The notes: generated by a model from the letters alone, not told the origin. A DNA stretch of 64,000 bases from Alphaproteobacteria bacterium (GCA_012103325.1 WLWY01000005.1:434001-498000); one strand, 5' to 3'. Positions 26,064 through 36,062 are shown, numbered from the stretch's first letter. A program made the numbers and translations.

Positions 26064-27683
26064 ATGGCGAACAAAACAGCGGCGGAAGTGGTGGTCGAAT
26101 CCCTCATCGGCAACGGTATCGAGACGCTTTTCTGCCTTCCCGGTATTCAGAACGATCCGCTGTTCGCGGCACTGTACGACGCCCGTTCCGATATTCGCGT
26201 CATCAATGCCCGGCACGAGCAGGGCGTGGCCTATATGGCGGTCGGCGCGGCATTGTCGACAGGCAAACCGCAGGCCTATGCGGTCGTGCCCGGGCCTGGC
26301 TTCCTGAACACGGCGTCGGCCTTGGCGACGGCCTACGCCGTGGGTGCGCCGGTGCTGTGCCTGGCGGGCGAAGTGGCGACCGGCGCCATCGGGAAAGGCT
26401 ACGGCCACCTGCATGAATTGCCGGACCAGATGGGGATCATGTCGCGGCTGACCAAATGGTCGGGGCGAGTGACGTCTGCCGCCGATGCGCAAACCCAGAT
26501 GGCGACGGCGTTTCAGGAAATGCAGTCTGGCCGCCCACAGCCGGTCGGTATCGAAGTGCCGATGGACGTCTGGAACGACAGCGCCGACATCGGTTACATC
26601 GACGCGGCGGAAATCGATCCTGCCCCGAAAGCGCCGCAAGCGGATATCGAGCAGGCGGTGAGTCTGATAGAACAATCCGAACGGATCATGATCGTCGTCG
26701 GTGGTGGCGCAAAGAACGCCAGCGCGGAAGTACAGGCCTTGGCGGAAAGACTGGAAGCGCCGGTCATCTGTTACCGAAACGGGCAGGGCGTCCTCGACGG
26801 TCGGCATCCGCTGAGCCAAAGCGGCCCCGTCGGACACCGGTTGTGGCCGGAGACCGATCTGGTCATCGGCACCCGGCTCAGCGCGCAGCTGCAGGGATGG
26901 GGCGCCGACGACGATTTGAAAATTCTTCGCATCGATATCGATCCCGAAGAGGTCGCGCGGATCAAGCCCGCGGATGTCGCGGTCATTGGCGACGCGGCAG
27001 CGGAGACAGCTGCGCTCGTTTCCTTGCTTGAGGCGCGGAGTGTGCAACGCACGCGCTGGCAGAAGATCGCCGAGACCGCCGATACGTTGGCGGAGGAGGT
27101 GAGCGCCCTGTCGCCGCAAGTGGAATGGCTGCAGGCGATCCGTGCGGCGCTTGGCGAGGACGGAATCTATGTCGACGAGTTGACTCAGCCGGGTTATGTC
27201 AGCCGTCTGGCCTACCCGGTCTACAAGCCGCACACCTTCGTGTCGTCGGGCTATATGGGTACGCTGGGCTGGGGGTATGCTGCGGCACTTGGCGTCAAGG
27301 CGGCGAACCCGGATCTGCCAGTGGTATCGATATCGGGCGATGGCGGGTTCCTGTTTACCGGTAACGAGATTGCCACGGCGGTGCATCACGGGATCAATCT
27401 CGTCACTGTCGTATTCAAGGACGGCGCGTACGGTAACGTCCGCCGCATCCAACGCGACATGTACGACAATAAGATCATTGCCAGCGAGCTGACCAATCCG
27501 GATTTCGTTGCCTATGCGGAATCCTTCGGGGCGGTCGGGCTGCGCGCCGAGAAACCGGAACATCTGGAAGGCCGTATCAAGGAAGCGCTGGCGCTGGAGC
27601 GTCCCACGATCATCGAAGTGCCGATGGGCGATGTGCCCAGCCCGTGGCCGTTCCTGATGTTGCCGAAGAACCGGGGCGTATAA
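26064..27683 (+). CDS. Thiamine diphosphate-binding enzyme, acetolactate synthase-like
   Basis: This 539-residue ThDP enzyme of the acetolactate synthase/oxalyl-CoA decarboxylase class has catalytic Glu52 in ARHEQG. The cofactor motif starts at GDGGFLFTGNEIATA near residue 425 and reaches FKDGAYGNV, standing in for the usual GDG...N(D/N). No regulatory small subunit is nearby, so it is unlikely to be the biosynthetic acetolactate synthase. It is followed 11 bases later by an MFS carrier. The substrate is probably a 2-keto acid generated by the divergent aminotransferase group, which is inference. Confidence 0.88.
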   Translation: MANKTAAEVVVESLIGNGIETLFCLPGIQNDPLFAALYDARSDIRVINARHEQGVAYMAVGAALSTGKPQAYAVVPGPGFLNTASALATAYAVGAPVLCLAGEVATGAIGKGYGHLHELPDQMGIMSRLTKWSGRVTSAADAQTQMATAFQEMQSGRPQPVGIEVPMDVWNDSADIGYIDAAEIDPAPKAPQADIEQAVSLIEQSERIMIVVGGGAKNASAEVQALAERLEAPVICYRNGQGVLDGRHPLSQSGPVGHRLWPETDLVIGTRLSAQLQGWGADDDLKILRIDIDPEEVARIKPADVAVIGDAAAETAALVSLLEARSVQRTRWQKIAETADTLAEEVSALSPQVEWLQAIRAALGEDGIYVDELTQPGYVSRLAYPVYKPHTFVSSGYMGTLGWGYAAALGVKAANPDLPVVSISGDGGFLFTGNEIATAVHHGINLVTVVFKDGAYGNVRRIQRDMYDNKIIASELTNPDFVAYAESFGAVGLRAEKPEHLEGRIKEALALERPTIIEVPMGDVPSPWPFLMLPKNRGV

Positions 27684-27693
27684 GTACCTCTGG

Positions 27694-28917
27694 ATGGCCG
27701 CGTCCGCACAACCCGAGCGTTCCGAAGGGCTGGTCATCGGTCTCGTCGGGTTCGCGCATCTGCTGTCCCACTTCTATCAGATCGCGTTGGGACCGTTATT
27801 TCCGCTGCTGCGCGCGGAGTTCGATGTCAGCTACACGGCCCTTGGTCTCATCGTTACGGTTTTCTTCGGGACGTCGGGCGTGTGTCAGGCATTTGTCGGC
27901 ATTCTCGTCGACCGCCATGGCGCGGACCGGTTACTGTTGTTCGGTGTCGTGGCGATGTCGACTTCTATCTTTCTGATGGGATTGGCGCCGAGCTATTGGG
28001 TGTTTTTGCCATTGGCGGTGACGGCTGCGCTTGGCAACAGCGTATTTCACCCGGCCGATCTTTCTATTCTTTCCGCCAAGGTCGATCCGCGACGGATGGG
28101 CCGCGCCTATGCTATCCACGGTTTCGCCGGTACCAGTGGTTATTTCCTGTCGCCCGTGGTGATTTTTTACGGCGTCGTGAGTTTTGCGGGATGGCGTGTC
28201 GGCTTGATGACCGCCGGTGTGATTGGCTGGTTTGCGGCGATCCTCCTGTACAAATACCGCGCCGTACTACGGATGCCAGCCGGCTCAGTGGATAGCAGCG
28301 GTGCGATGCCGGGGATGGCCTTCTATCTGCGCCTGATTACCAGCTTGCCGTTGATTGCGGCGTTTTGTTATTTCGCGCTGATTTCGGGCGCACTCATAGG
28401 CATGCAGAATTTCTCGGCGACCGTTTTGGTCGAGATTTACAATGCGCCACTGTATCTCGCGACCGCGGGGCTTACCGCCTATCTGGGCGCCAGTGCCGCC
28501 GGAAATCTGGCCGGTGGCGAGGTAGCGGATCGCTTGCAGCGTCACGCCGTCATCGCGACGACGGGCTTGGGTTTGTCGGCAATCTGCATGGGCGCTATCG
28601 CTTTCCTTCCGCTGAGTGTGCCCGTCATCATCGTTCTGTTCGGCGGTGTCGGGTTTTGCGGCGGGGCGACGCATGCCTCGCGCGACATCCTCGTGCGCGC
28701 TGCGGCGCCGGCGGGGGCGACCGGCAAGGTCTTCGGCTTCGTCTATTCCGGCCTCGATTTGGGCGGCGCATTGGCGCCATTGCTGTTTGGCTGGCTGATG
28801 GACAGCGGTGAATATCGCGGCGTCTTTATCGCCATGACGGCGATGTACCTGATCTGCATCGCCAGTGTGTTGCAACTCAAGCAGGGCCGTGCGCAAATCC
28901 CTGCTGAAGCCGATTGA
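27694..28917 (+). CDS. MFS transporter
   Basis: This 407-residue major facilitator has about 12 hydrophobic spans. The inter-helix loop DRHGADRLLLFG after helix 2 matches the MFS signature. The set of N-terminal motifs (GFAHLLSHFYQIALGPLFPLLRAEF) resembles fosmidomycin-resistance-like and small organic-acid carriers. It lies 11 bases after the ThDP gene and converges on the epimerase gene 11 bases further. It likely moves the substrate of that cluster, but direction and ligand are unknown. Confidence 0.88.
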   Translation: MAASAQPERSEGLVIGLVGFAHLLSHFYQIALGPLFPLLRAEFDVSYTALGLIVTVFFGTSGVCQAFVGILVDRHGADRLLLFGVVAMSTSIFLMGLAPSYWVFLPLAVTAALGNSVFHPADLSILSAKVDPRRMGRAYAIHGFAGTSGYFLSPVVIFYGVVSFAGWRVGLMTAGVIGWFAAILLYKYRAVLRMPAGSVDSSGAMPGMAFYLRLITSLPLIAAFCYFALISGALIGMQNFSATVLVEIYNAPLYLATAGLTAYLGASAAGNLAGGEVADRLQRHAVIATTGLGLSAICMGAIAFLPLSVPVIIVLFGGVGFCGGATHASRDILVRAAAPAGATGKVFGFVYSGLDLGGALAPLLFGWLMDSGEYRGVFIAMTAMYLICIASVLQLKQGRAQIPAEAD

Positions 28918-28927
28918 GTCCGGTGGG

Positions 28928-29335
28928 TTAGTGTCCCGCTGGAATTTCGGCGAGTTCGATCAATATGTCACCCGTGGACTCGGGATTGAGGAAGGCGATG
29001 CGGGCGCCGCCATGGCCGATGCGGGGCGTTTCGTCGAGTAGTTTCACACCCTTCTCCCGGAGTTCGTCGAGCGCACCGTCGATGTCGTCGACTTCGAAGC
29101 AGAGATGGAACAGGCTCTGTCCCTTTTCCTCGATCCACTTCGAAGTGCCGGACTCCGGTCCAAGTGCCTCGAGGAGTTCCAAATAGGTTTCGCCGACCGG
29201 ATACATCGCCAGCTTGGTCTGGCCGATCTGCTCTTCGAAATCCAGTTTCAGCCCGAAGGTGTTTTCGAGCATCTCCATCGAGCCCTTCATATCATTGACG
29301 GCGATGGCGACATGTTCGATGCGCTTGATCTTCAT
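28928..29335 (-). CDS. Methylmalonyl-CoA/ethylmalonyl-CoA epimerase
   Basis: This 135-residue VOC-fold enzyme opens with RIEHVAIAV, has LFHLCFEVDDIDGAL in the second half and ends with GDILIELAE. These hold the metal-binding His and Glu residues of methylmalonyl-CoA epimerase. The same enzyme epimerises ethylmalonyl-CoA in organisms with the ethylmalonyl-CoA pathway. Its location 20 bases after a methylsuccinyl-CoA dehydrogenase gene favours that role. Length equals the family norm. Confidence 0.9.
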   Translation of the reverse strand: MKIKRIEHVAIAVNDMKGSMEMLENTFGLKLDFEEQIGQTKLAMYPVGETYLELLEALGPESGTSKWIEEKGQSLFHLCFEVDDIDGALDELREKGVKLLDETPRIGHGGARIAFLNPESTGDILIELAEIPAGH

Positions 29336-29355
29336 TTCTTTTCTCCCTTGTCCCG

Positions 29356-31035
29356 CTAGTTTCGCCTTTCCAGCAGGCCGCGCGCAATGACATGCGCCTG
29401 AATTTCGGCAGCACCCTCGAAGATGTTGAGGATACGGGCATCACAGAGTACGCGGCTGATCTCATATTCTTCGGCGTAACCGTTGCCGCCATGGACCTGC
29501 ACGCCATTATCCGCGTTTGACCAGGCGACGCGCGCGGCGAGCAGTTTCGCCATGCCGGCTTCGATATCGCAGCGGCGATCTGAGTCTTTCTCCCGCGCTG
29601 CAAAATAGCTCAGCTGGCGGGCGATCATCGTTTCGACGGCCATCCAGGCGATCTTGCCCGCGACGCGCGGGAACTTGTAAATCGACTTTCCGAACTGCTG
29701 CCGGTCGACGGCATAGTCGCGTGCTAGCTCCATCGCGCGCTGGGCGACGCCGACGGACCGGGCGGCCGTCTGGATACGGGCGGATTCGAAGGTTGCCATA
29801 AGCTGCTTGAAGCCATCGCCTTCCTGCTCGCCGAGCAGGTTTTCCGCCTTGATCTCGAAGCCGTCGAAGGCGATCTCGTATTCCTTCATACCGCGATAGC
29901 CGAGCACGTTGATCTCGCCACCGGACATGCCGTCTGCGGGGAACGGGTCGTCGTCGCTGCCACGCGGCTTCGGCGCGATGAACATGGACAGGCCCCTGTA
30001 GCCAGGTTCGTCCGGGTTGGTCCGTGCCAGCAAGGTCATGACATCGGTGCGCGCACCGTGGGTAATCCAGGTCTTGTTGCCCTGGACGCGATAGACATCG
30101 CCGTCCCGGATGGCCCGCGTTTTCAGGCTACCGAGGTCGGAGCCGGTGCCGGGTTCGGTAAACACCGCGGTCGGGAGAATTTCGCCGGAGGCAAGCTTCG
30201 GCAGCCAGTGCATCTTCTGCGCCTCCGTGCCGCCGAGGCGGATCAGCTCGCAGGCGATCTCCGGCCGGGTGCCGAGCGAGCCGACACCGATATAACCGCG
30301 CGACAGCTCCTCTGTGACGACGCACATCGACACCTTGCCGAGGCCATGCCCGCCATACTCCTCCGGAACCGTGAGGCCGAAGACGCCCATCTCCGACATC
30401 TGGTCGATGATCTCCATCGGAATAAGCTGATCTTGACGATGCCACTCATGCGCGGACGGAATGATCTGTTCGTCGACGAAACGATGAAACTGATCGGCGA
30501 TCATCTCCAGCGTCTCGTCGCCATAGCCCGGGTCGCCGAATACGCCTTCTTCGATCAGTGCGGCGATGCGCATGCGCACGGCGTTGGTATTGCCCGCCGC
30601 CGCCAACTGGCCCGCCGCACCTTCGGAGAGCGGCGCCGTATCCGTATCGGTCATGCCGAGATCGCCGGGCCGGACGATTTCGCTCTGACTGATCGCAACG
30701 CCGGATTTCAGCTGGTTGATATATTCGCCGAACGCGGATTGCAGAATAAGCGCTTCGATCTCGCCGAGCTTACCCCCCTGATCGAGGCGTTCCGCCCAAC
30801 GCAGCAATTCCCGCAGCCCGGTTGCGTAGGTCGTCATCCAGGATAGGCCGTGTGCGGCAAACTGTTCCTCGTTCAGGCGCGCGCTACTGATCCGTGCGTC
30901 TGCCGTGACCAACGTGCCAACGCGGGACCGTGCTGTTTCGACATAGGTTTCAACGGATTGCAGTGCCTGTGCACAGAGGCCAAGCAGATCGGGCAGGGTG
31001 GCGGCATCCTCAGCCTGTGTCGCCGAGTCGGGCAT
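29356..31035 (-). CDS. mcd: Acyl-CoA dehydrogenase, probable (2S)-methylsuccinyl-CoA dehydrogenase
   Basis: This 559-residue protein has an acyl-CoA dehydrogenase core from about residue 165 preceded by a helical N-terminal domain. That layout marks methylsuccinyl-CoA dehydrogenase of the ethylmalonyl-CoA pathway. Core motifs are VPEEYGGHGLGK, VFTEPGTGSDLGSLKTRA (flavin site) and the catalytic Glu540 in IFEGAAEIQ. The reaction oxidises methylsuccinyl-CoA to mesaconyl-CoA. The epimerase gene directly downstream supports this. Crotonyl-CoA carboxylase, ethylmalonyl-CoA mutase and mesaconyl-CoA hydratase are not in the window, so the pathway must be completed elsewhere. Confidence 0.8.
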   Translation of the reverse strand: MPDSATQAEDAATLPDLLGLCAQALQSVETYVETARSRVGTLVTADARISSARLNEEQFAAHGLSWMTTYATGLRELLRWAERLDQGGKLGEIEALILQSAFGEYINQLKSGVAISQSEIVRPGDLGMTDTDTAPLSEGAAGQLAAAGNTNAVRMRIAALIEEGVFGDPGYGDETLEMIADQFHRFVDEQIIPSAHEWHRQDQLIPMEIIDQMSEMGVFGLTVPEEYGGHGLGKVSMCVVTEELSRGYIGVGSLGTRPEIACELIRLGGTEAQKMHWLPKLASGEILPTAVFTEPGTGSDLGSLKTRAIRDGDVYRVQGNKTWITHGARTDVMTLLARTNPDEPGYRGLSMFIAPKPRGSDDDPFPADGMSGGEINVLGYRGMKEYEIAFDGFEIKAENLLGEQEGDGFKQLMATFESARIQTAARSVGVAQRAMELARDYAVDRQQFGKSIYKFPRVAGKIAWMAVETMIARQLSYFAAREKDSDRRCDIEAGMAKLLAARVAWSNADNGVQVHGGNGYAEEYEISRVLCDARILNIFEGAAEIQAHVIARGLLERRN

Positions 31036-31182
31036 TGTTCGGGCTCCAGCATGGGTAAGATTTGCGCGGACTCTATAGCAATCGAAAATACGGGCAAACC
31101 CCGGCCAAATCCGCGCGATTTGGTTCTGGCGAAACTTTATCGATAAGATTGGCGGGTTTCATAGCAAGGATCTCCATTACCC

Positions 31183-32784
31183 GTGCCCGCCGAAAACATC
31201 GATGCTCTGTTTAATCGGTATGGACCCGCCTATCGATGGTTGGCGACGATTACCTGCGTAACGGGGGCCATGACGGGCGGGCTTGCCAGCACGACGGTCA
31301 ATGTCGCGTTCCCGGATCTTATGGGCACATTCGGGCTCGGGCGTGACCAGGCGCAACTGCTGTCGACCGGTTATTTCGCATCGCAAACCTTGGGCATGCT
31401 GCTAAGCGCTTGGCTCATCAAGGCTAGCGGCGAACGCACAACTAACATCGTCGCGCTGAGTCTGTTTCTGATCGGCTCTGCGATGAGCGGTTTGGCCGTG
31501 GACTCCGCAACTCTGATGATCGGGCGGGTGACGCAAGGCGTCTCGGCCGGCATTCTGCAGCCGCTCGCTATGGCGGTCGTCTTTTCGGTGTTCCCGCCGG
31601 GCCGTAAAGGCTTTGCGATGGGCATCTTCAGCATGGGCATGGTGATCGCGCCGACGCTCGGCCCGATGATGGGAGGGCTGGCGATCGATGCTTTCAATTG
31701 GCGCTATATCTTTTTGCTGACCTTGCCGACGACGTTCCTGACTTTGGTGCTCAGCATGTTTTTTATGCCGAGCCGGCCGCTGCCGAAGTTTCTGCCGAAG
31801 TTCGATTTTCTCGGCGCCGCTTTACTGGCAGCGACGCTCATCGGGCTGCTTCTCGGCTTCAGCTATGGACAGCGCCTCGGCTGGACATCGTACGATATCA
31901 TTTTCCTCTTTGCGCTGGGGATTTTCGGCGGCATCGGATTTATCTATCGGCAGCTCCAGGGCGAAGCCCCGCTGGTTAATTTGAGAATGTACGGGAACAT
32001 GCAATTCTCAGCGGCGGCGCTGATCGCGTTTTTCACCGAGTGTGCGTTTCTGTCGTCGACCATCATGCTGCCCTTGTTCGTGCAGCAAATTCAGCACTTC
32101 ACGGCTTTCCATTCGGGACTATTGCTGGTGCCTTCCGGATTGCTGATGCTGGTTCTCTTCCCGCTTTCGGGACGTCTTGCAGACATGATTCCGCCGCAGT
32201 ATTTGGTCTATGCGGGCCTGTTATCCTATTCGTTTTCCTTTGCCCTGATGGCGGGCATGGACGTGAATACACCGTTTTGGACCGTGGTTGGCTTTACGCT
32301 TTTCATGCGGATGGGGTCGGCGTTCACGCGTCCGGTCACCAACGCAACGGCGCTGAGTTCCTTGCCAACGGACCAAGTTCATCAGGGGTCGAGCGCGTTG
32401 AACTTCACGCGCAAGCTGGGCGGCGCGCTGGGAGCGAATGGCGTTATCGTGTTCCTGGAACTACGGATTCCGTTCCACGGCGATGCGTTTGCGGCGATGC
32501 AGACCAGCGTGAATGAAACCGGCAAGGAAATGCGCGAACAAATCATCCGCCTTTTTACGGAGGCCGGCGTTCCCGAAGTCGCCCGGGAGCCGGGTGCGAT
32601 CCAATACATGGGCGATGTGATCTTGGCGCAAGCCAGTACGCGTGGTTTTCAGGATGCTTTCATGGTTTTGGCCATCATGGCTTTCATGGCGATTATCCCG
32701 GCGCTTATGATGGCGCATCGGATGAAAGCAGACGCAGCGGCGAAGAAGAACGTGGCGGCGGTAGCGCCGGCAGCGGCAGAATAA
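31183..32784 (+). CDS. DHA2-family MFS drug/compound exporter (first copy)
   Basis: This 533-residue, 14-span DHA2 (EmrB/QacA) transporter starts at GTG 31183. The signature STTVNVAFPDLMGTFG in helix 1 and GRVTQGVSAGILQPL in helix 4 are typical. The C-terminal part has a cytoplasmic or external loop (about 440-485) and an alanine-rich tail. No HlyD-type adaptor is adjacent. It closely resembles the gene at 36180 in the N-terminal pattern (ID.LF.RYG..YR.L) and in the late loop (YMGDVI.AQAST.GFQD). The two bracket an LLM-hotdog-esterase set. Confidence 0.9.
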   Translation: MPAENIDALFNRYGPAYRWLATITCVTGAMTGGLASTTVNVAFPDLMGTFGLGRDQAQLLSTGYFASQTLGMLLSAWLIKASGERTTNIVALSLFLIGSAMSGLAVDSATLMIGRVTQGVSAGILQPLAMAVVFSVFPPGRKGFAMGIFSMGMVIAPTLGPMMGGLAIDAFNWRYIFLLTLPTTFLTLVLSMFFMPSRPLPKFLPKFDFLGAALLAATLIGLLLGFSYGQRLGWTSYDIIFLFALGIFGGIGFIYRQLQGEAPLVNLRMYGNMQFSAAALIAFFTECAFLSSTIMLPLFVQQIQHFTAFHSGLLLVPSGLLMLVLFPLSGRLADMIPPQYLVYAGLLSYSFSFALMAGMDVNTPFWTVVGFTLFMRMGSAFTRPVTNATALSSLPTDQVHQGSSALNFTRKLGGALGANGVIVFLELRIPFHGDAFAAMQTSVNETGKEMREQIIRLFTEAGVPEVAREPGAIQYMGDVILAQASTRGFQDAFMVLAIMAFMAIIPALMMAHRMKADAAAKKNVAAVAPAAAE

Positions 32785-32811
32785 TTAGACGTTCAACGGA
32801 AGGGTCAGGTC

Positions 32812-33681
32812 ATGAAATTCGGATTACGGTACTGCAACGCGGGCCGCTATGTGCATTCGGCGAAGGCGGTGGAACTGCTCCAGGCGGGCGAAGAGGCGGG
32901 CTTCGAGTCCGCATGGACCGTCGATCATGTTGTCGTCCCGGAAGGCTATGAATCGGCCTATCCCTATTCCGATGACGGCAAGATGGCGGGCGGCAAGAAC
33001 GACATGCCGATCCCCGACTGCCTGATCTGGATGGCCTACGCCGCCGCCGTAACGAAGACGATCAAGCTCGGCACCGGTGTCCTGATCGTACCGCAGCGCA
33101 ACCCCGTCGTGACCGCGAACCAGATCGCGACTCTGGATCATATGTCCGGCGGCCGTGTTTTGCTGGGCATCGGCGTCGGGTGGCTGGAAGAGGAGTTCAG
33201 CGCGCTTAGCACACCGTTCGACGACCGGGGCCGGCGGACCGATGAGCATATCGCCGCCATGCGCGAGCTTTGGTCTTCCGATTCCCCAACCTTCGATGGC
33301 GAGTTCACCCAGTTCAACGGCGCACACTGCCTGCCGAGGCCGGTGAATAGATCGGTGCCGATCATCGTCGGTGGCCATTCCAAGATGGCGGCGCGGCGGG
33401 CTGGTCGGCTCGGCGATGGATTCTTCCCGGCGCGCGGCGCATCGCCGGAACTGATCGAGCTGGTGCGCCAGACGGCGCGCGAACACGACCGCGATCCGGA
33501 TGCGATTGAAATCACCACCAGCCTGCCGGAGGACCTTGATACGATCCCGGATCTTGCCAAGATCGGCGTCAGTCGCTTGCTTATCCCGGTGCTGCCGATG
33601 TTCGGTGTCAGCGGGACGATCGACAGGGTCGAAGAAGTGATGGCGTGGCGCGATACCATCGAGAAATACGCGGATCTGTGA
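32812..33681 (+). CDS. LLM-class oxidoreductase, TIGR03619-like
   Basis: This 289-residue TIM-barrel luciferase-like protein has ESAWTVDHVVVP near 32-43, LGTGVLIVPQRNPV and GRVLLGIGVGWL in the middle, and PIIVGGHS after residue 180. These are marks of the short F420- or FMN-dependent TIGR03619 branch. It could be an F420-dependent reductase or an FMN monooxygenase; sequence alone does not decide. It is followed 6 bases later by the hotdog gene and then the esterase. Confidence 0.87.
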   Translation: MKFGLRYCNAGRYVHSAKAVELLQAGEEAGFESAWTVDHVVVPEGYESAYPYSDDGKMAGGKNDMPIPDCLIWMAYAAAVTKTIKLGTGVLIVPQRNPVVTANQIATLDHMSGGRVLLGIGVGWLEEEFSALSTPFDDRGRRTDEHIAAMRELWSSDSPTFDGEFTQFNGAHCLPRPVNRSVPIIVGGHSKMAARRAGRLGDGFFPARGASPELIELVRQTAREHDRDPDAIEITTSLPEDLDTIPDLAKIGVSRLLIPVLPMFGVSGTIDRVEEVMAWRDTIEKYADL

Positions 33682-33687
33682 GGCGCT

Positions 33688-34491
33688 ATGTGGGAACAGT
33701 CTGAAAATATCGAATGGATCGACCCTTATGAGGGGTTCACATTTCGCGAACAGACGACGGTAGTCGAAACAAGTGAACAGACGCGGTTGCTCGAAGTCTG
33801 CGGCATAGATCCGGCCGATTTCGGTAATGTCGCGGACCCGTCTTTCTTCATCGGGATCGCGATCCATGCCGGCGTGCAAAGCGGCATCTCCTCCGAGGGC
33901 AATGTGAACATGGTGCAGAGCCTGATCCAGCACGCGCCGATCCGGCTGGATGAGGAATTCACGATCACCGGCAAGGTCGTGAAGATCGAGCCGGTGCCGC
34001 GCGGTCAGGCGGAGACCAGTGAAATCCTGTTCACCGGTGCGGATGGCAGACCTGCGATTACCGCCAAACGCACCTCTCTGCGCCCCGACCCGGCCAAACG
34101 CGACGCACGCGGCGCGGGCGCCAAACCGCTACCGGTCGTCGAGGACGTGTCCCGGCTTCGTAAGCTAAGCGACGTGGAAATGACGCCGGACCGCGTGACC
34201 GGTTACCGCTCGGATGGCAATGCGATCCATTACGACATGAACGCCGCGAATGCCGGCGGCTTCCGCGCGCCGATCATCGGTGGCGGCATGGGGGTGCATT
34301 ATCTCGCGGCGGCGATCTGGCGCGAGTTTTCGCCGCAATCGGTCGACCTCGATATCTATTTCCGGCGGCCGGTGTTTTGGGACGACGCGCTTTCGGTGAT
34401 GGTCGACGGCCGCGGTGCGGACTGGACCGCGATCTGCCTTGCCAAGGATGGCAAGGTCGCGACCGAGGCGCGGATCAACGGGATTGGATAG
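33688..34491 (+). CDS. Double-hotdog (MaoC-like) protein, unassigned
   Basis: This 267-residue protein has an arrangement suggesting two hotdog domains. The second contains GFRAPIIGGGMGVHYLAAAIW, equivalent to the MaoC hydratase helix, followed by the strand LDIYFRRPVFWDD. The Asp/His hydratase pair is not clearly preserved: the usual G.PI.HG reads APIIGGG. It may therefore bind an acyl-thioester without hydrating it, or belong to a diverged branch. It lies 6 bases downstream of the LLM gene and 12 bases before the carboxylesterase gene. Confidence 0.65.
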   Translation: MWEQSENIEWIDPYEGFTFREQTTVVETSEQTRLLEVCGIDPADFGNVADPSFFIGIAIHAGVQSGISSEGNVNMVQSLIQHAPIRLDEEFTITGKVVKIEPVPRGQAETSEILFTGADGRPAITAKRTSLRPDPAKRDARGAGAKPLPVVEDVSRLRKLSDVEMTPDRVTGYRSDGNAIHYDMNAANAGGFRAPIIGGGMGVHYLAAAIWREFSPQSVDLDIYFRRPVFWDDALSVMVDGRGADWTAICLAKDGKVATEARINGIG

Positions 34492-34503
34492 GGGAAGAAT
34501 GAA

Positions 34504-36057
34504 ATGACAATGGATACGCTGGTGGAGACCACATTTGGCAAACTGCGTGGCGCGGTCGGCGAGGGCATTCACAGCTTCAAGGGTATCCCCTACGCGCAGT
34601 CCACGGCGGGGGAGGCCCGGTTCATGCCGCCGTTGAAACCGGAGACTTGGCCTGATGTTAGAGACGCCCTAACGCTTGGCCCGCAGGCGCCGCAGCCGGA
34701 GCGGCCGATCCGCCCCGCGAACGCCTGGATCCGCGACACCACGCCGACCGGCGAAGACTGCCTCGTCCTCAACGTCTATACGCCAGCGGTGAATGACGGC
34801 GGCAAGCGGCCGGTCATGGTCTGGATGCATGGCGGCGGTTACTTCACCGGTTCCGGTGGTGCTACCGGCCTTGACGGCTCGAATCTCGCCCGGCGCGGCG
34901 ATGTGGTCGTGGTTACCTTGAACCATCGTCTGAACGCGTTCGGTTTTAGCGATCTCAGCGACTTCGGCGACGAGCGCTTCGCCGATGCGGGCAACGCCGG
35001 CATGCTCGATATCGTCATGGCACTGGAATGGGTGCGCGACAATATCGGCAATTTCGGCGGCGATGCGGGCAATGTGACGGTCTTCGGCCAATCCGGCGGT
35101 GGGTCCAAGGTCGCGGTGCTGATGACGATGCCATCGGCCAAGGGCCTGTTTCATAAGGCGGTGATGCAGAGCTCATCGTCCCATCTGCGCTTGGCCACGC
35201 AGGAAAACGCATCGCGCGCTGGGCGGCAGCTCTTGAGCGAACTTGGATTGGATGACGCCGCCGCGTTGCAGCACGCGCCGACGGACCGGATGCTCGAAGG
35301 CTACGCCGCCGCCGTCGCCGCGAATTATGGCAACGACAGTTTCCGGCCCGTCGTCGATGGACGCTCGATCCTGAACCATCCCTTCGATCTCGACAGCCCG
35401 GATCTGGCATCGGATATCCCGCTGCTGATCGGCTCCTGCGAGACGGAGAAGAGTTTCTACGACATTACCCTCGACCCGGCGAAACTGCCCATGACATCGG
35501 AACAGCTTCATGCGCAGGTCAAACGGTTCGTCGGCATCGACGATGCGCAAACTAGGGATTTGATCGCCGATTACACGGACCGGCGCGGCGAGATCTCTGG
35601 CCGCGACCTCTTCAACGTTCTATCCAGCGACCACATGTACCGCCGCAACGCGGTCGCGGCGGCGGAAATCAAGTCTAAGCAGGGCGGCGCGCCCGCCTAT
35701 CTCTACGAGTTCACTTGGAAGACCCCGGTACTCGACGGCATGCTCAAGACCCCGCACACGCTGTGCATCCCGTTTGTCTTCGGCAACGTGGAGATCGCCC
35801 GGGAATTCACAGGTACGGGACCGGAACAGACGGTGCTGATGGACACGGTGATGGAAACCTGGCTTGCCTTCGCCCGCACCGGCAACCCGAACAACGCGCG
35901 GCTCCCCGACTGGTCGCCCTACGACGCTTCGGATCGCACGACGATGATCTTCGACAACGAATGCGGGCCAATAAAGGATCCGAAGCGGGAGGACCGGCTG
36001 ACGATCAACGCCTGCCCGAAATTCATCTCCGACCAGCAATGGTCGGCAGCAGCGTGA
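34504..36057 (+). CDS. Type B carboxylesterase/lipase
   Basis: This 517-residue protein is in the cholinesterase-like carboxylesterase family. Oxyanion hole HGGGY is at 109-113, nucleophile Ser197 in FGQSGGGS, acid Glu312 in SCETEKSF, and base His417 in TPHTLCIPFVFGN. There is no signal peptide, so it should be cytosolic. It hydrolyses carboxylic esters, possibly of an antibiotic-like or xenobiotic compound given the two exporters around it. A clear hairpin terminator follows. Confidence 0.92.
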   Translation: MTMDTLVETTFGKLRGAVGEGIHSFKGIPYAQSTAGEARFMPPLKPETWPDVRDALTLGPQAPQPERPIRPANAWIRDTTPTGEDCLVLNVYTPAVNDGGKRPVMVWMHGGGYFTGSGGATGLDGSNLARRGDVVVVTLNHRLNAFGFSDLSDFGDERFADAGNAGMLDIVMALEWVRDNIGNFGGDAGNVTVFGQSGGGSKVAVLMTMPSAKGLFHKAVMQSSSSHLRLATQENASRAGRQLLSELGLDDAAALQHAPTDRMLEGYAAAVAANYGNDSFRPVVDGRSILNHPFDLDSPDLASDIPLLIGSCETEKSFYDITLDPAKLPMTSEQLHAQVKRFVGIDDAQTRDLIADYTDRRGEISGRDLFNVLSSDHMYRRNAVAAAEIKSKQGGAPAYLYEFTWKTPVLDGMLKTPHTLCIPFVFGNVEIAREFTGTGPEQTVLMDTVMETWLAFARTGNPNNARLPDWSPYDASDRTTMIFDNECGPIKDPKREDRLTINACPKFISDQQWSAAA

Positions 36058-36062
36058 AGGGC

